This document shows positions 22,730 through 33,448 of a stretch of 64,000 bases of DNA, one piece after another (positions within the stretch are counted from its first letter, which is position 1; each line of letters opens with the position of its first letter). The stretch is from Prosopocoilus inquinatus (Eukaryota > Arthropoda > Insecta > Coleoptera > Lucanidae). The stretch spans positions 21,617,001-21,681,000 of the forward strand of contig CM069872.1 of NCBI GenBank assembly GCA_036172665.1, read 5' to 3'. The translations under genes and the position numbers were made by a program. The notes under the pieces are model-generated. The model had not been told where the DNA came from. It was given only the letters and a program-made list of their open reading frames with translations, and ran no database searches.

Positions 22730-23444
22730 TCCAACCTTACGGTCGTATTCAAGATAAACCGTTTTTGGATCCTCCGTCAAGTTAAGGTTACGTCAAGGAT
22801 AGATAATTTTTGGAACCCTCCTCTGACCTCGCTTTTAGAGGTAATGATGAGGTCACGTCAATGACATTGAGATTTTGCAACCTCCTCTGACTTGATCCTT
22901 AACCTTGTAGTTACATCGGCACAAAGCAAATTTTAGAACCTCCTCCGATCTTAACCTTGAACCCTCAAGGTCATTTCAAAGTTACCTCTCGGATACGTTA
23001 GGAACAGGTCGATTCTGGAACCTCCTCTAATCTTGACCTTGATCGAGGTCACCTCAAGGTCATGGCCTTGAAGTTTAAGGTCATGGTGAACGTTTGCTCA
23101 ATGCCCAATCAATGACATTGAAAAGAAAAGTGATTTTCTAACCTCCTCAATGAGAGGGGAATGTTTGGTCGGAGGAGCTTCCAGATTTAATTTCAGTCGC
23201 AAAAAAATCATACTGAAAATAAATTTAACTGCATAGATAGGTATATAAGGCCTACAAACACTTGGGAGGTGGGAGGGAAGCTGTAACCTTGCAGAAGGGC
23301 AGTCACGCTGAAGGTCACTTCAAGGTCACTTCGAGGTCCCTCTAACCTTGACATAACATTTTCATTGGAGTCACTTCAAGGTCATGACCTTGACCATGGA
23401 GATTATGGTAATGTAACGTCAGGCATAGGCCGATTCTGGAACCT
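22730..23444. repeat. AAGGTCA-rich block inside the right Polinton terminus
   Basis: Irregular copies of AACCTCCTCYGACCTTGA and TCAAGGTCA, with partial copies of the terminal sequence (for example TAGGCCGATTCTGGAACCTCC at 23426-23446). It is the counterpart of the 11-bp array at the left end but less regular. Confidence 0.75.
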
Positions 23445-23590
23445 CCACCTCAAGGTCATGGCTTTGAACTTGAAGGTCATGGTGATGTCACGTCAGGAAT
23501 AGGCCGATTCTGGAACCTCCTCCGACCTTGACCTTGAATTTTATTGGTCAAGGTCGGAGGAGGTTCCAGAATCGGCCTATTCCTACTACT
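23445..23590 (-). repeat. Polinton right terminal inverted repeat with hairpin tip
   Basis: Reverse complement of 5418-5563: 104 bp identical at the tip, then about 40 bp with mismatches. It contains the same 38-bp-arm palindrome (23496-23583). Confidence 0.9.
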
Positions 23591-23769
23591 TATTTTTTTT
23601 TTCATTTGTGCAGTTATCACGTCTTGATTATGTTAATGATATAGTTTTATCAAAATTTCAATGATCTCGATAGCAAGGGATATCTCCTTATTTAATCGTT
23701 TGCAACGTCAGTATCGTCAGGTAACATCTGTAATAATTCAGATCTGTTGGCTAAAGGTTCCCTTAAATT

Positions 23770-25893
23770 TTATTTATGATAGGACGTTTGAGGTGTTGTA
23801 ATTTTTAATTGTTCATTTTCAACTACTTTTTCTTTTATTAATCTTGGAGCTAATTTATTTCGTGGAGTTGTCTTTCTATAAACGTCTGTATCAGGCGTAT
23901 ATGCAAGTGGGTCATGTCTACTTTCATTATACTTCGGAATTATTTGTTCCTTTCTATTAGTTAATAGTTCATTTAATTTTTCATAAATCGCTCTAGTTTT
24001 TTCGCGATGTTCTTGAATGTAATTATTTAAAAATTGTGCATTAATATTTATGTCAAAGGAATCTTTTGTATTTAGATGTCCGTTAATTAGGTCAATTGGT
24101 TTTTGTTTTGTGACCGAATGTATAGAATTATTGTATCCAAGAATTGCGTATGGCATTTGATTTAATATGTCGATTTTGTTATTATTTTTCGCAATTAAAA
24201 CTCTCAGATGTTCAATTAATGTAGAATGAAATCTTTCAATTGCACCGTTTGATTGTGGATTATTTGGTGTCGTATAATGTGTATTAATTTGTTGTAATTT
24301 TAAGAATTCTTGAACAATTGTATTTTTAAATTCAGTTCCATTGTCCATAACAATTAATGTAGGTAGTCCATGATGTGTCATAAAAATTATTAGGGAATTT
24401 ACAATTTCGATTCCATTTAATCCGCGTAATGGATATGCTTGTGCGTATTTTGAAAATGTGTCAATTAAGGTCAGAAATTTTTGTCCTTTTACCTGAAATA
24501 TTTCGATATGAATTATTTCAAAACGTTTTGATGGTGTAAGCGTAATCATTAGTTTTTGTTGTGGTGGGTATCTATCATATTTATTAATTTGGCAAATATC
24601 GCAATGATTTATGTATTTTGCTATGTCAACGTTTAATGAGGGTCAATAATATGTTCTTTTAATTCTAGTTTCGGTTTCTAATATTCCGCGATGATTCGTT
24701 TTGCCTTCGTGGTAATTCTTTATAATTTCAATTTGTCTTTGCTCATTAGCAACATCTTCTAAAACTTGATTACATTTTACTAATTTAAAAGAAGAATTTC
24801 TAAATGCTCCGCTTATAATTCGACATATTCGGGGGAAATTTGTTTCGTCTTTGAAATGAATTGCATAGGTAAACTGAGGTTGAATATAATTTTTGAAAAG
24901 ACTTATAATGTCTTCCTCTAAATTATTAGATGATATTTGGACATGTAGTCTTTTCTTTGACGGAAATATGTGTTCTACTATGGGATTTCGTGGTGAATGT
25001 AAAACATGATTTATTATAATTTGATGATTAAAAGCATTAAGTGGTTTCTCATAAATCGGTATATTTAATATCGGTTCTTCTTGACTCGTATGGACTGTGT
25101 CGTTTGTATCTGCGTCGACAGCACTGCGTGGTATTAATTCATCTGCTTCATTGTCTTGTATTCCAGGAATATATGAACAATTACCTTGCACTGATATGTT
25201 ATCGGCTAGATTTGTTTGCAGCAATTGTCCTGGAGTAGCATCGTCTGAGTTGAGTAGGCATATTTTAATTTGAATAGGTGTATCATTGAATATGTATTCA
25301 ATCATGCGTTTAATAATCGGCCAATTTTTATTATCTAATCCACAGCAAATTTTTGGTAATGCTAATTGAATTACATTATGTTGTATTAACAATTGTCGAA
25401 AATTAACTAATGTTTTGAAAATATCTGAATAAGTTGGTTTATCAAAATAATTTTGTTTTGTTATTAAATAATAAATTTTTCTTTGATTTGATGTAATGAT
25501 TGCTATTTCTGTTACTTGTTTCTGTTGATGTTTTAAATTATCTAAAAAGCCGTATTTATTTTTAAATTTTAGCGCTATTCCTTTATTCATTTGAAGGCCT
25601 TGAGGTACAGAGTGTGCTAATGCGAAATTATTTGGTATTCGAAAGAGGTCTTCTTGAGTTTCTTGAACGTTAGGAGCAATTAATTTTTCTCTGCAATTTT
25701 GAAAATCTGTGTAAGAAATTTCAGTTCGATCTAAAACATTATAATCAAATAATTCTTTTGTGTGTATTTCTATTCTCGATAATGCGTCTACATTTGAGTT
25801 ACTTTTTCCTTTTTTATAATGTATTTCAAAATCAAATTCTTCAATTTTAAGTTTCCATCGAATAAGTTTTGAATTTGGTTCTTTTAAATTCAT
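23770..25893 (-). pseudogene. pol: Gypsy-2 Pol: RNase H tail, TARG1-like macro domain, integrase
   Basis: One frame runs from 25893 to 23770 with a single TGA at 24643-24645, at the place where the family has the Trp of YYW in the integrase zinc region; this is most simply a nonsense mutation. Order: RNase H end (YKKGKSNSNVDALSR); macro domain (about residues 81-215); a linker of about 170 residues; integrase zinc finger (YHEGKTNHRG, then CDICQ near 24590); integrase core with D..D..E visible (LIDTFSKYA, VMDNGTEFKN, NPQSNGAIERFHS). It lies just outside the Polinton terminus and is not the Polinton integrase. Confidence 0.8.
25250..25653 (-). other. TARG1/OARD1-like macro domain inside Gypsy-2 Pol
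   Basis: Residues about 81-215 of the 416-residue segment. They read EDLFRIPNNFALAHSVPQGL, MNKGIALKFKNKYG, KIYYLITKQN, KPTYSDIFKTL, LALPKICCGLDNKNW. The order and wording match human OARD1/TARG1 (GDLF, LAHC, MGAGIAVLFKKKFG, YYLITKK, KPTYENL, MPRIGCGLD). The catalytic Lys of TARG1 (K84, in LITK) corresponds to Lys146, and the catalytic Asp (D125, in CGLD) to Asp187; both are kept. TARG1 removes ADP-ribose from acidic side chains. One Gly before the CGLD motif is Cys here. Activity is inferred. Confidence 0.8.
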
Positions 25894-27096
25894 AAGCCAT
25901 TGAAGTGGTTTATGGTCGGTAATAATTTTAAATTTTCTTCCATATAAATATGGTCGAAAGTATTTAATTGCCCAAACTATTGCTAATAATTCTTTTTCAA
26001 TTGTACTATAATTTTGTTCAGATTCGTTTAATGTTCTTGAGGCATACGCGACAGGTTTGTCTGTTCCGATTGGACCTTGTGATAAAATAGCTCCTACAGC
26101 TACGTTACTAGCATCTGTAGTTAAATTAAAACCTATAGAAAAATCTGGATATTGTAAAATTGGTTCATTAGTTAATAATTGTTTACAATTTTCGAAACAT
26201 TGAATGAATTGTGTGTTCGATTTTAGAATTTTTCTTTAAACAAAGTGTGAGTGGTTATGTGATTTTAGCAAAATCTTTAATAAATTTTCGATAATAACCT
26301 AATAAGCCAAGAAATCCTTTGATTTCTTTTGTAGTTTTTGGAAGTGGATATTTTTGAATTGCTATAATTTTGTCAGGGTTAGGTTTTACTCCTTCTGGCG
26401 TTACGATGTGTCCTAAATAAACTAATTCTTTCTTTAAAAATTCTGATTTATCTAATTGGATTTTAAAATTAGTTTCTCTGAGACGTTGAAATACTTTTTG
26501 AAGATTAACAATGTGTTCTTGAAGAGATGTTGAAAAAATAATTATGTCGTCTAAATAAACTAAGCAAAATTCGTTTTGTAAACGTCTTAAAATATTGTCC
26601 ATTACTCTTTGAAATGTTGATGGTGCATTTTTTAAACCGAATGGCATTCGAAGATATTCGTAATGACCATTTTCGACGTTGAATGCTGTTTTGGGTGCAT
26701 CTTCAGGATTCATGTCTAATTGGTGAAATCCGCTAGCCAAATCTAAAGTTGTGAAATAATTACATATACCTAATTTGTCTAAAACATCTGTTATATTTGG
26801 TAAGGGATTGACTTATCATCAATCGTTTTTTCGTTTAATTTTCTATAATCAACAACAATTCTCAATTTTTTCTTTCCTGAAGCGTCACTTTTCTTTGGAA
26901 GTATCCAAATAGGGGATGACCATGGTGAGTTACTCGGTTGAATAATTCCTTGATCTAACATTGATTTAATTTGCCTTTCTACTTCTGGTTTGTGAATGAA
27001 TAGGTATCGATATGTTCTCGTGTAAATTGGTGATTCGTCTTTTGTTTTAATTGAATGTTTAATTTGATTTGTAAAAGTTATTAGTTGATTTTCCAT
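25894..27096 (-). pseudogene. Gypsy-2 reverse transcriptase and RNase H, frameshifted
   Basis: Two long frames remain: 27096-26791 (NSPWSSPIWILPKKSDASG, VDYRKLNEKT) and 26740-26255 ([39 protein letters not shown]). They are in different frames, with an indel near 26795-26810. Between 26250 and 25894 the RNase H region is readable only across further breaks (TDASNVAVG-like near 26100). Confidence 0.8.
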
Positions 27097-27479
27097 GTGA
27101 AATATGTCAATATCTTGTACATAATTTAATTATTTCGGTTTTCTCTTCCTCATTCATATGATCTGTTCTAATTAAGTTATCTACTTGATGAGCAGATTTT
27201 TTATTTTTAAAGTTATTATAATGATTGATATCAAAAATTTCCAATTCATTTTTGTTAAATGGAATTACTCTAATAGGGTATTATTAACAAATAATATGAT
27301 GGTGTTTTTATCTGTTTATTTTGTATGGGGCGGTATTATTTGTTCGAAAATTATTTTTGGACACGAAGGTTGATATTTGATGGGTATTGTTGCTTTTGGT
27401 GTAATAAATTTTGAATTGGTGTAATAAATTTTGAATTAGCAAAGTCTAGGTGTGCTCGTAAAAGTTATATTATCAAGTC

Positions 27480-27782
27480 CTATTAATCCGTCATAAACAT
27501 TATGGAAATCTAATAAATAGAATTTTACGTTTACATTTAGTTTAAATTCAGAAAATAAAGGAATTTCCGCACAGTTATTAAAAGAAGATGTGTGAAACAT
27601 TGTTGAAACTGTGAAGGGTTCGTAAGAAATTTTATCTGAATAATATTTTGATGCAATTTTGGGATTTAAAAATGATTTTGTTGAGCCTGTGTCAATTAAA
27701 AGTTTTAATGGGGGATTTGAAATCTGAATATACGGTAATTCTTTTTTGTTAGTAAAAATATTTGATTCTATTACGTTTCGTC
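27480..27782 (-). pseudogene. Gypsy-2 aspartic protease region
   Basis: The minus strand near 27640-27710 reads LKLLIDTGSTKSFLNPKIA, the DTG protease motif of gypsy/errantivirus-type elements, followed by SYEPFTVSTMFHTSSFN. Broken frames on both sides. It lies directly left of the Transib insertion. Confidence 0.65.
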
Positions 27783-27830
27783 GTTGTAATTTACTACTTC
27801 GTGAAAATCCTGATTTTGTTCTTCACAATG

Positions 27831-30695
27831 CACTATGGTTTCTGCGACCGATTTTTTTGGCCAAAATTAATAAATCCCTAATATTTGATAACTAATGGAA
27901 GGAATTTTTTTTTTTTTAATATCAGTAATAAAATGGAAGTTATAAAGGTGGTTTTGCTTCATTTCCCTATGTAATAAAAATTATTAGTGCCTATTTCACT
28001 TTTCCTACATATCATTTTCTAATTCTATTTGATTCAACTGCTGAACAGACAGTACTTCCTCTAAAAAACTTTCTTCTAATTCTTCTTCTTCTTCTTCTTC
28101 TGTGTCCGCTTTATCAACTTCTTCAGACTGTGAAGTTTCTAGCTTTGGTTGTAGTAGCATACCGATTACTTCAGAAGGCAGATTTAATTTATCCTGCCGA
28201 CTACAACGTTTCTCCAGGTTGATACTGGATATAACAGGATCGGAAGTGTCCATAGCTCTATTGAAAACATCTTCTAAATTATTTTGTCTACTAGTTTTTC
28301 TGGCGTGGTACTGTCGATCATATTTATACAGTTTGTTTCTTCCTTCGGATCCCTCTTCTCCAAAATAACCCACTGGTAATATAATATTCTCCATTATTTG
28401 CCTACTATGTATGAGAATTTTATGAACAGTTGCAGGCATCGGATACCAAGAATACTTGAGTATATACAGTCTTGCAGTTGAATGGTAATAATCCTCGAAC
28501 TTCTGTGTATCTATTTCGTATTGGCAAGATAGACAAATTAATATGACTCTAAATTTTTTAATTAATTCTTCATCAACGCCAGTAATTTCAGAAAACATTT
28601 TAGTATCAGCAAATGCGCGACGGGCAGTATTTCCATCGTTCGTACTACCAAACCCATTGGTTTTCGGCTTATCCACATGTAAATGTAATTCTGTTAAAAA
28701 CTTATGCTGTATTGATTTTTTTCTATTATTGAACAGTTCCTTATTCTCAATGCCTCTAACTTGCCATTCGCGTATGTTAATTCGATATGATATATGGAGA
28801 ATACATTCAAAGACACGAATCCAAGTATGTAATGGACTTATTCCATATTGCAAAGTATTTGGTTTTGGTTTAAAAATGTCTGTTGTTTTAAAATCTTCAA
28901 CCTGTAAAAGATTTCTAGGAGTCGCACCACATATAGGACAAGCTTGATTCGATTTTGTTTTCGTTAATGTATTCAACACTTTGCCGTCGATTAGCGTCAT
29001 AAAAAGATTATATTTTATGTTTATGATTTTGTTGTTCGGTAATGATATATTTAAATCTTGTAGTATTTCGATTTGCTGATCAATATGTTGTTTTTCATGT
29101 AGTATATGTTCTGCAGATTCTTTTATATATTCCAGCTTAAGTGGTCTACAAAATCGTATAGATTGTGGAGTTCGATTGTTCCACAGAACAGTATGGTTTT
29201 TGGATTGCAATCGGAGAGGAATAAGTGTTGTTGCAAATAGAGATGCGTCGGAATGGGAGCCAGGGGTGGTAAATCTTTGTTTATATATCGCTTGTCCTGA
29301 ACTTCCATCAAAACCGTAGCTACAAATCAGTTCAGCACTAATTTCGTTGACGTTCAATGATTCCATGTGTTGGGAAATTATATCTTCTTGTAAAAGTACT
29401 ATTCGTTTTGTTGTATGCTCTAATAAATTAAGTAATGGAACTTCTGCCACAATGTCTGTAACAATAATTCCATTGGGTCTACATGTAGATTTACATTTCC
29501 AAACTTCTTTGTAATCCGGGTAAATATCGCAGTTTTTCAAAAGAGCTCCATGTCGTATATCTAGATACTGCTGCTTGCTTAAGTTGGAATTCAAAATCAA
29601 TTCTAATGCTTCTTCGGCAGTATATTTTTCTGTTTGTTTTTTCGGTGATGAAAGTATTTTCCGAATTTTTGTTGGTCGCTGTGGACTTTTGCTTACTTCT
29701 TTTATAACTGCAGCTAAATCTGGTTTTCCTTCCTGCCGCGCAGCCATACTTGCAGCGTGCAACATTAAAGACGAGGGATGATCGTATTCATGTGCTAACC
29801 GCGAAGCTTCCCTTCGCCGTGATCTAGCAGATTTTTGCTCAAACAATAAATGTGGTCGACCTGAAGACGTCGATGGTAGAGGTTCATGTGCTTCAATAAC
29901 GAAAACTTCATTCAACCAAGAGGAATATTTATTCTTAAAGCGTTCCTTATGCCGAGAAACTTGACTCCATCTTTCGTCAAGATTGCGACACAAACGACGT
30001 AGTCTTTCTTTTATTTTTTGCTCCTCATATTCGTTAATGTTTTCTGCAATGTGTGCGTTTATATGATTAAAAAGTGCAGCAACTTTCGCATCTTTTTCGG
30101 CCCTAAGCCATATTTCAAAAAGCTCCTCGTTTGGAAAACGCTCCATCTCTGTAAAAAACGTTAAATTTACGAAATTGCGCAACAACGCGCAAACAAACTA
30201 TACTTCAGTTAAAATCGTAAGATATTCTTAACAAAGTGGCGCAAAAATTATTCCAGCCAAATCCCGCCAATTTTTTATAACTCACTTTGAATTTTCAAAT
30301 TTAACATCTTTGAAATTAAATTGTATATGCGCACGTAATGTTAGATTTCTATTGTTACAGGTGAAAATTATAAAGTTTTTGTTCAAAATATTATAAATAC
30401 ATGCCTCAAGGATAGTAACAAAAAATACCACACACCGCACTATTGTCAAACACTCGAACAATAAATTTAAACAACTGTTGCTCACTTACAGACTTAAACG
30501 GATAACTGAAACGTATCCCGAAAATGTGAACTTAATATACTCATAACAGGTACAAAGGGGTATAGAAACAATACAGCAGGTATTAAATAAATTGCTATAG
30601 CCTATTTACTTTTCATAGTAATATAGATTTACGGTCTTTCTAAGAATCGAAAAATTCCATTTTGGCCAAATAATCGCTTCTCGGAAACCATAGTG
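27831..30695 (-). mobile_element. Transib/RAG1-like DNA transposon with CAATG target duplication
   Basis: 2,865 bp. The left end begins CACTATGGTTTC at 27831 and the right end is its inverse, GAAACCATAGTG, ending at 30695. Inverted similarity continues inward to a TTTGGCCAAAAT core. CAATG flanks both sides (27826-27830 and 30696-30700), a 5-bp duplication. CACWATG-type heptamers and 5-bp duplications are hallmarks of Transib and the RAG recombination signal. It splits the 3' end of the Gypsy-2 gag. Confidence 0.88.
28005..30185 (-). CDS. Transib/RAG1-like transposase (726 aa)
   Basis: Cuts and joins transposon ends. Met14 (MERFPNEELFE) may be the true start. Features: basic/coiled N-terminal third; YGFDGSSG at residues 290-297 with a candidate first catalytic Asp293; LIDGKV near 398-403; a zinc pair CPIC at 416-419, as in the RAG1 core; ISPLHTWIRVFE at 449-460, where RAG1 has its second catalytic Asp in LHCD but this protein has Trp; GEEGSEGRNKLYKY at 609-622, paralleling the RAG1 segment with the catalytic Glu; an acidic C-terminal tail (EEEEEEELEESF). 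Open throughout, with intact ends, so possibly recently active. Confidence 0.75.
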   Translation of the reverse strand: MLRNFVNLTFFTEMERFPNEELFEIWLRAEKDAKVAALFNHINAHIAENINEYEEQKIKERLRRLCRNLDERWSQVSRHKERFKNKYSSWLNEVFVIEAHEPLPSTSSGRPHLLFEQKSARSRRREASRLAHEYDHPSSLMLHAASMAARQEGKPDLAAVIKEVSKSPQRPTKIRKILSSPKKQTEKYTAEEALELILNSNLSKQQYLDIRHGALLKNCDIYPDYKEVWKCKSTCRPNGIIVTDIVAEVPLLNLLEHTTKRIVLLQEDIISQHMESLNVNEISAELICSYGFDGSSGQAIYKQRFTTPGSHSDASLFATTLIPLRLQSKNHTVLWNNRTPQSIRFCRPLKLEYIKESAEHILHEKQHIDQQIEILQDLNISLPNNKIINIKYNLFMTLIDGKVLNTLTKTKSNQACPICGATPRNLLQVEDFKTTDIFKPKPNTLQYGISPLHTWIRVFECILHISYRINIREWQVRGIENKELFNNRKKSIQHKFLTELHLHVDKPKTNGFGSTNDGNTARRAFADTKMFSEITGVDEELIKKFRVILICLSCQYEIDTQKFEDYYHSTARLYILKYSWYPMPATVHKILIHSRQIMENIILPVGYFGEEGSEGRNKLYKYDRQYHARKTSRQNNLEDVFNRAMDTSDPVISSINLEKRCSRQDKLNLPSEVIGMLLQPKLETSQSEEVDKADTEEEEEEELEESFLEEVLSVQQLNQIELENDM

Positions 30696-30699
30696 CAAT

Positions 30700-31788
30700 G
30701 GTTGTCATAAATATTGTTATTGTCACTTTCGTCTGGTACGTAATTAAATTCTGGGTACTGTTCGATTTGAACGTCCGTATTTTCATTTTCCTGATATTCA
30801 TTTTGTTCTGTATTAAACAATTCTTCGCAAACATGGATTGCGTCCAGTATTTTGGAAAAAGTTTCTTGTCGGTTTATTTTAGAAATGTGAAAATCTTGCC
30901 TGAGGTAAGGTATTTCATGTAGAAATGCTCATTGGTGTTGGTTTATTTTGTGCAGCGTTTGGAGAGTTTTTCCAAACATTTTGTGGTTTACCAAAAACTT
31001 GATTGTTTGTGGTAAATTTTCGCGGTGGTTGTTGATTTTGTCTAGTTTGTATATTTATCGGTCCGCGAGGAAATTGTGTTTGAGGTTGCTGAAAATTCTG
31101 TTTCGGAAATTGAAATGTGTAATGAAATTGCGGTTGTTGAAAAAATTTTTGTTTGGAATAATTTGGTGTTTGAAAAAATTGTTTTTGTTGAAATGGTTTT
31201 TTATTAGTTCGATCATCTGGTAAATTTGTCTTCTTCAGTAATATACTGTAATGCAACAGCGAGACTTTGCGGTCGCATCGCTCTTATTGTAGACCCTAAT
31301 GGTTCTTTTAAACCTGCGAGAAAAGTTTTTAAAGTCTGATTTGTAAAGAAATCTCTCTTACTATTTTTCTCTATCGGATTATTTACATGCAATTCAATAT
31401 AATTACAAATTGTATTTAATAAATGAATACATTTCTCGTGAAACTGGTATGGCGTTTCGTTTGGCTTTTGTCTTAAATTTACTAAATCTCGATTTAATGA
31501 ATTTTTATCTCTCTGATCAGCAGAATTTATAGTTTTATTAGTATTTTTGATATTTAGCCAACTATCTGCGCCGTGGATACCAACGAATTCTTCAGCTCTG
31601 CCTTCAAATTTATTTAATATACCGTTCAATAAAAGGGTATTTTGAAAATTATTAGCATTTGCTTGATCATAATAATGATTTAAAATAGATTCTGCAGCGT
31701 TAATAAATCGATATAATTTGCTTGGGTCACCGTTAAATTGTGGAATTACACTTAGATTTTTAATATCTAATACGGGAACTTGAACCAT
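30700..31788 (-). pseudogene. gag: Gypsy-2 Gag, frameshifted and interrupted
   Basis: 31788-31213 encodes a gag core (FNGDPSKLYRFINAAESIL, TPYQFHEKCIHLLN, LKTFLAGLKEPLGS). A frame change near 31220-31256 leads to a Gln/Phe/Asn-rich tail (FQQPQTQFPRGPINI) without zinc knuckles, as in errantivirus-like gags. The tail continues to about 30700 (DESDNNNIYDN) and resumes left of the Transib at 27830-27782 before a stop. Confidence 0.75.
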
Positions 31789-31800
31789 TTCTAAAATATT

Positions 31801-32470
31801 ACTTTTATTCTTTTTTTTTTAATTAAAAATTATGAAAATTATTTAATGAAGAAAAATTTATTTCAATAAAAATTATTTCTATAAAAATTATTAATTCAAT
31901 TTAATTAATTATTTATTCAATATAATTATTTGGAGAAAATAAACAATTTATTTATTTTATTTAAAATTAAATTTACTCTTAATTAATTCACTTTCGTTTT
32001 CACTGAAGGATTTCGAAAAATGAAAGAAAATGAAAATTATATAAATTAATAAATATATTATTTCAAGAAAATTGTTTAAATGTAATAAAAAATTATTTTA
32101 ATAGTGCTTGTATGATTAAATATTTATTATTCAAATAATTCAATCATTTCGCTATCGCTAAAGGATTCGAAAATGAAGGGGAGAGTCTTGGAAAAATTGA
32201 ACTCCTACACAGGGAAAAATACGGAGTCAAATTTAGCTCTTTTTTAACTCTTTTTGGTAGTTAGAAGTGTTAGATTTAAAGTAGTTGAAATTTTTAACTC
32301 CGAGAAGGAGGTAAAGTAGGTAATTTCCTCTTTACTACGATTTAAATAACTAAATCAATGGAGAAACTCTACTCTTTTAACATGAACACTCATTCATTAA
32401 AAGTGCAAAGTTTCATTGTTTTATTAGTTAAACTGCTCAGAACAGTTGAAAAACAATGGCCCCGTGTTGA
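31801..32470. other. Very AT-rich interval, no gene
   Basis: Poly-A/T and TTAATT runs, perhaps the Gypsy-2 leader. At 32210-32225 the motif ACACAGGGAAAAA also occurs inverted near 52720, hinting at a shared repeat family. Confidence 0.4.
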
Positions 32471-33060
32471 TGCTTTAGTCGTTCGGTAAAATCTAAATGA
32501 ACATATTAATACTCCGTGTATTAATTATACTCATCGTCCCAAAAATGGAACATTAAAACATGTGTATAATTCCGCCGTTGTACCGAACAAAGTAATACCG
32601 TTTACGGGACGTGTAGATTTAGGAGTAAAAAAAAACTCAATTTATTTCTGATAGCGCGTTTGCTCAAAGCGGTTTGAATTGCTTCCCGTTCCGCCAAAAA
32701 AATAATCAAATTTTTAGCTATGAAAATATTGTAGAAAAAACTCACTTAATTGCTTATGATAATAATATGCTCCCATGTGAAGCGCACCCTCAATGTCATA
32801 TTGGAATTGAACCGGTACAAAGTAATGCCCCCAGCGACACGTCTCCCGCGTTCGTTAACGCATGTGCGGAATATGAAATTCGTTCGACGTGTAAAACTGG
32901 TTTTAATTTCCAATATAACTATGCCAACGAGGCATTTGCGTCAAAATTGGCCTTTCCAGCAGGATACAAAGATTCGAAGCAACATTATTACATTCAACAA
33001 AATCATGTCGGAGGTCATTATTGTTACAATTGGGATGGGTCATATACAACAACAAATTAA
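32470..33060 (+). pseudogene. Endogenous densovirus capsid protein (VP) C-terminal fragment
   Basis: Roughly 190 codons on the plus strand in two frames with stops between them; the longest open part is 32674-33060 (128 aa). It ends with TAA and AATAAA (33080), facing the minus-strand NS1 remnant that resumes at 39.8 kb beyond the Gypsy-3 insertion. Converging VP and NS genes are the ambisense plan of insect densoviruses (Parvoviridae). Identification rests mainly on this layout and on the adjoining NS1; the VP fold cannot be proven by eye. Confidence 0.6.
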
Positions 33061-33097
33061 TGTGTAACTTTTTATTTCCAATAAATACCTTACATAT

Positions 33098-33448
33098 TGT
33101 TACGTTTCTAGGGTTTAAAGTTTATTTATTTAAACGAATAAAACACTCGATAAAAACTTAACCGTAATTTAATAAAGCTTAAAAACTAATTTATTTGTAA
33201 CAATTTATTTACACACTAAAAGTCTAACTTCGACGATCGCTGTTAGAATTCGACTGACTGGTGAGTCAACTCCGGGCGATTTTATATCATTTGCTGCCGT
33301 CTGGAATTCTCTACGCTGGAAGATTCGAGTTTGTTCCATCGCCGGAAAAGTCTAGGCTGTTCGATGTAGAGCCCGGTGGCGTGGCAGCCAATGACGCATA
33401 ACGAACCGACTTCTTGACGCCCTGAGCTAAGCCGGGTGGCGCGCCACA
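33098..33448 (-). repeat. Gypsy-3 3' LTR
   Basis: In element orientation it begins TGTGGCGCGCC and ends ACGTAACA. The pol frame continues into it for about 46 codons (to 33311), so the LTR supplies the protein's C-terminus. Confidence 0.92.

Larger units (their letters stand above)
5412..23596. mobile_element. Maverick/Polinton element with complete footprint (5418-23590) and TATTTT target duplication
   Basis: The element runs from 5418 (AGTAGTAGGAATAGG...) to 23590 (...CCTATTCCTACTACT), 18,173 bp. The hexamer TATTTT is present immediately outside both ends (5412-5417 and 23591-23596). Polintons are known for 15-20 kb length, 6-bp duplications and inverted termini beginning AG. The capsid genes at 17283-22560 confirm the class. 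Missing or unrecognisable: protein-primed DNA polymerase B, retroviral-type integrase and packaging ATPase. The interior 6.6-17 kb is decayed and contains a dead BEL/Pao element and MITEs. Confidence 0.85.
23600..31800 (-). mobile_element. Gypsy-2: decayed Gypsy element carrying a macro domain
   Basis: Read right to left: gag (31788 to about 30700, continuing at 27830-27782 after a Transib insertion), protease, reverse transcriptase, RNase H, macro domain, integrase (ending 23770). Several stops and frameshifts show it is dead. I could not pair LTRs: the sequence left of 23770 and right of 31800 show no obvious match. AT content is high, unlike Gypsy-3. Confidence 0.8.

Noticed and set aside
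23770..24549. Polinton retroviral-type integrase
   Set aside because: It lies outside the Polinton terminus and is in frame with the Gypsy-2 RNase H and zinc-finger segments, so it belongs to the Gypsy element.
28543..28947. 134-residue plus ORF opposite the Transib transposase
   Set aside because: Antisense shadow of an intact transposase gene.
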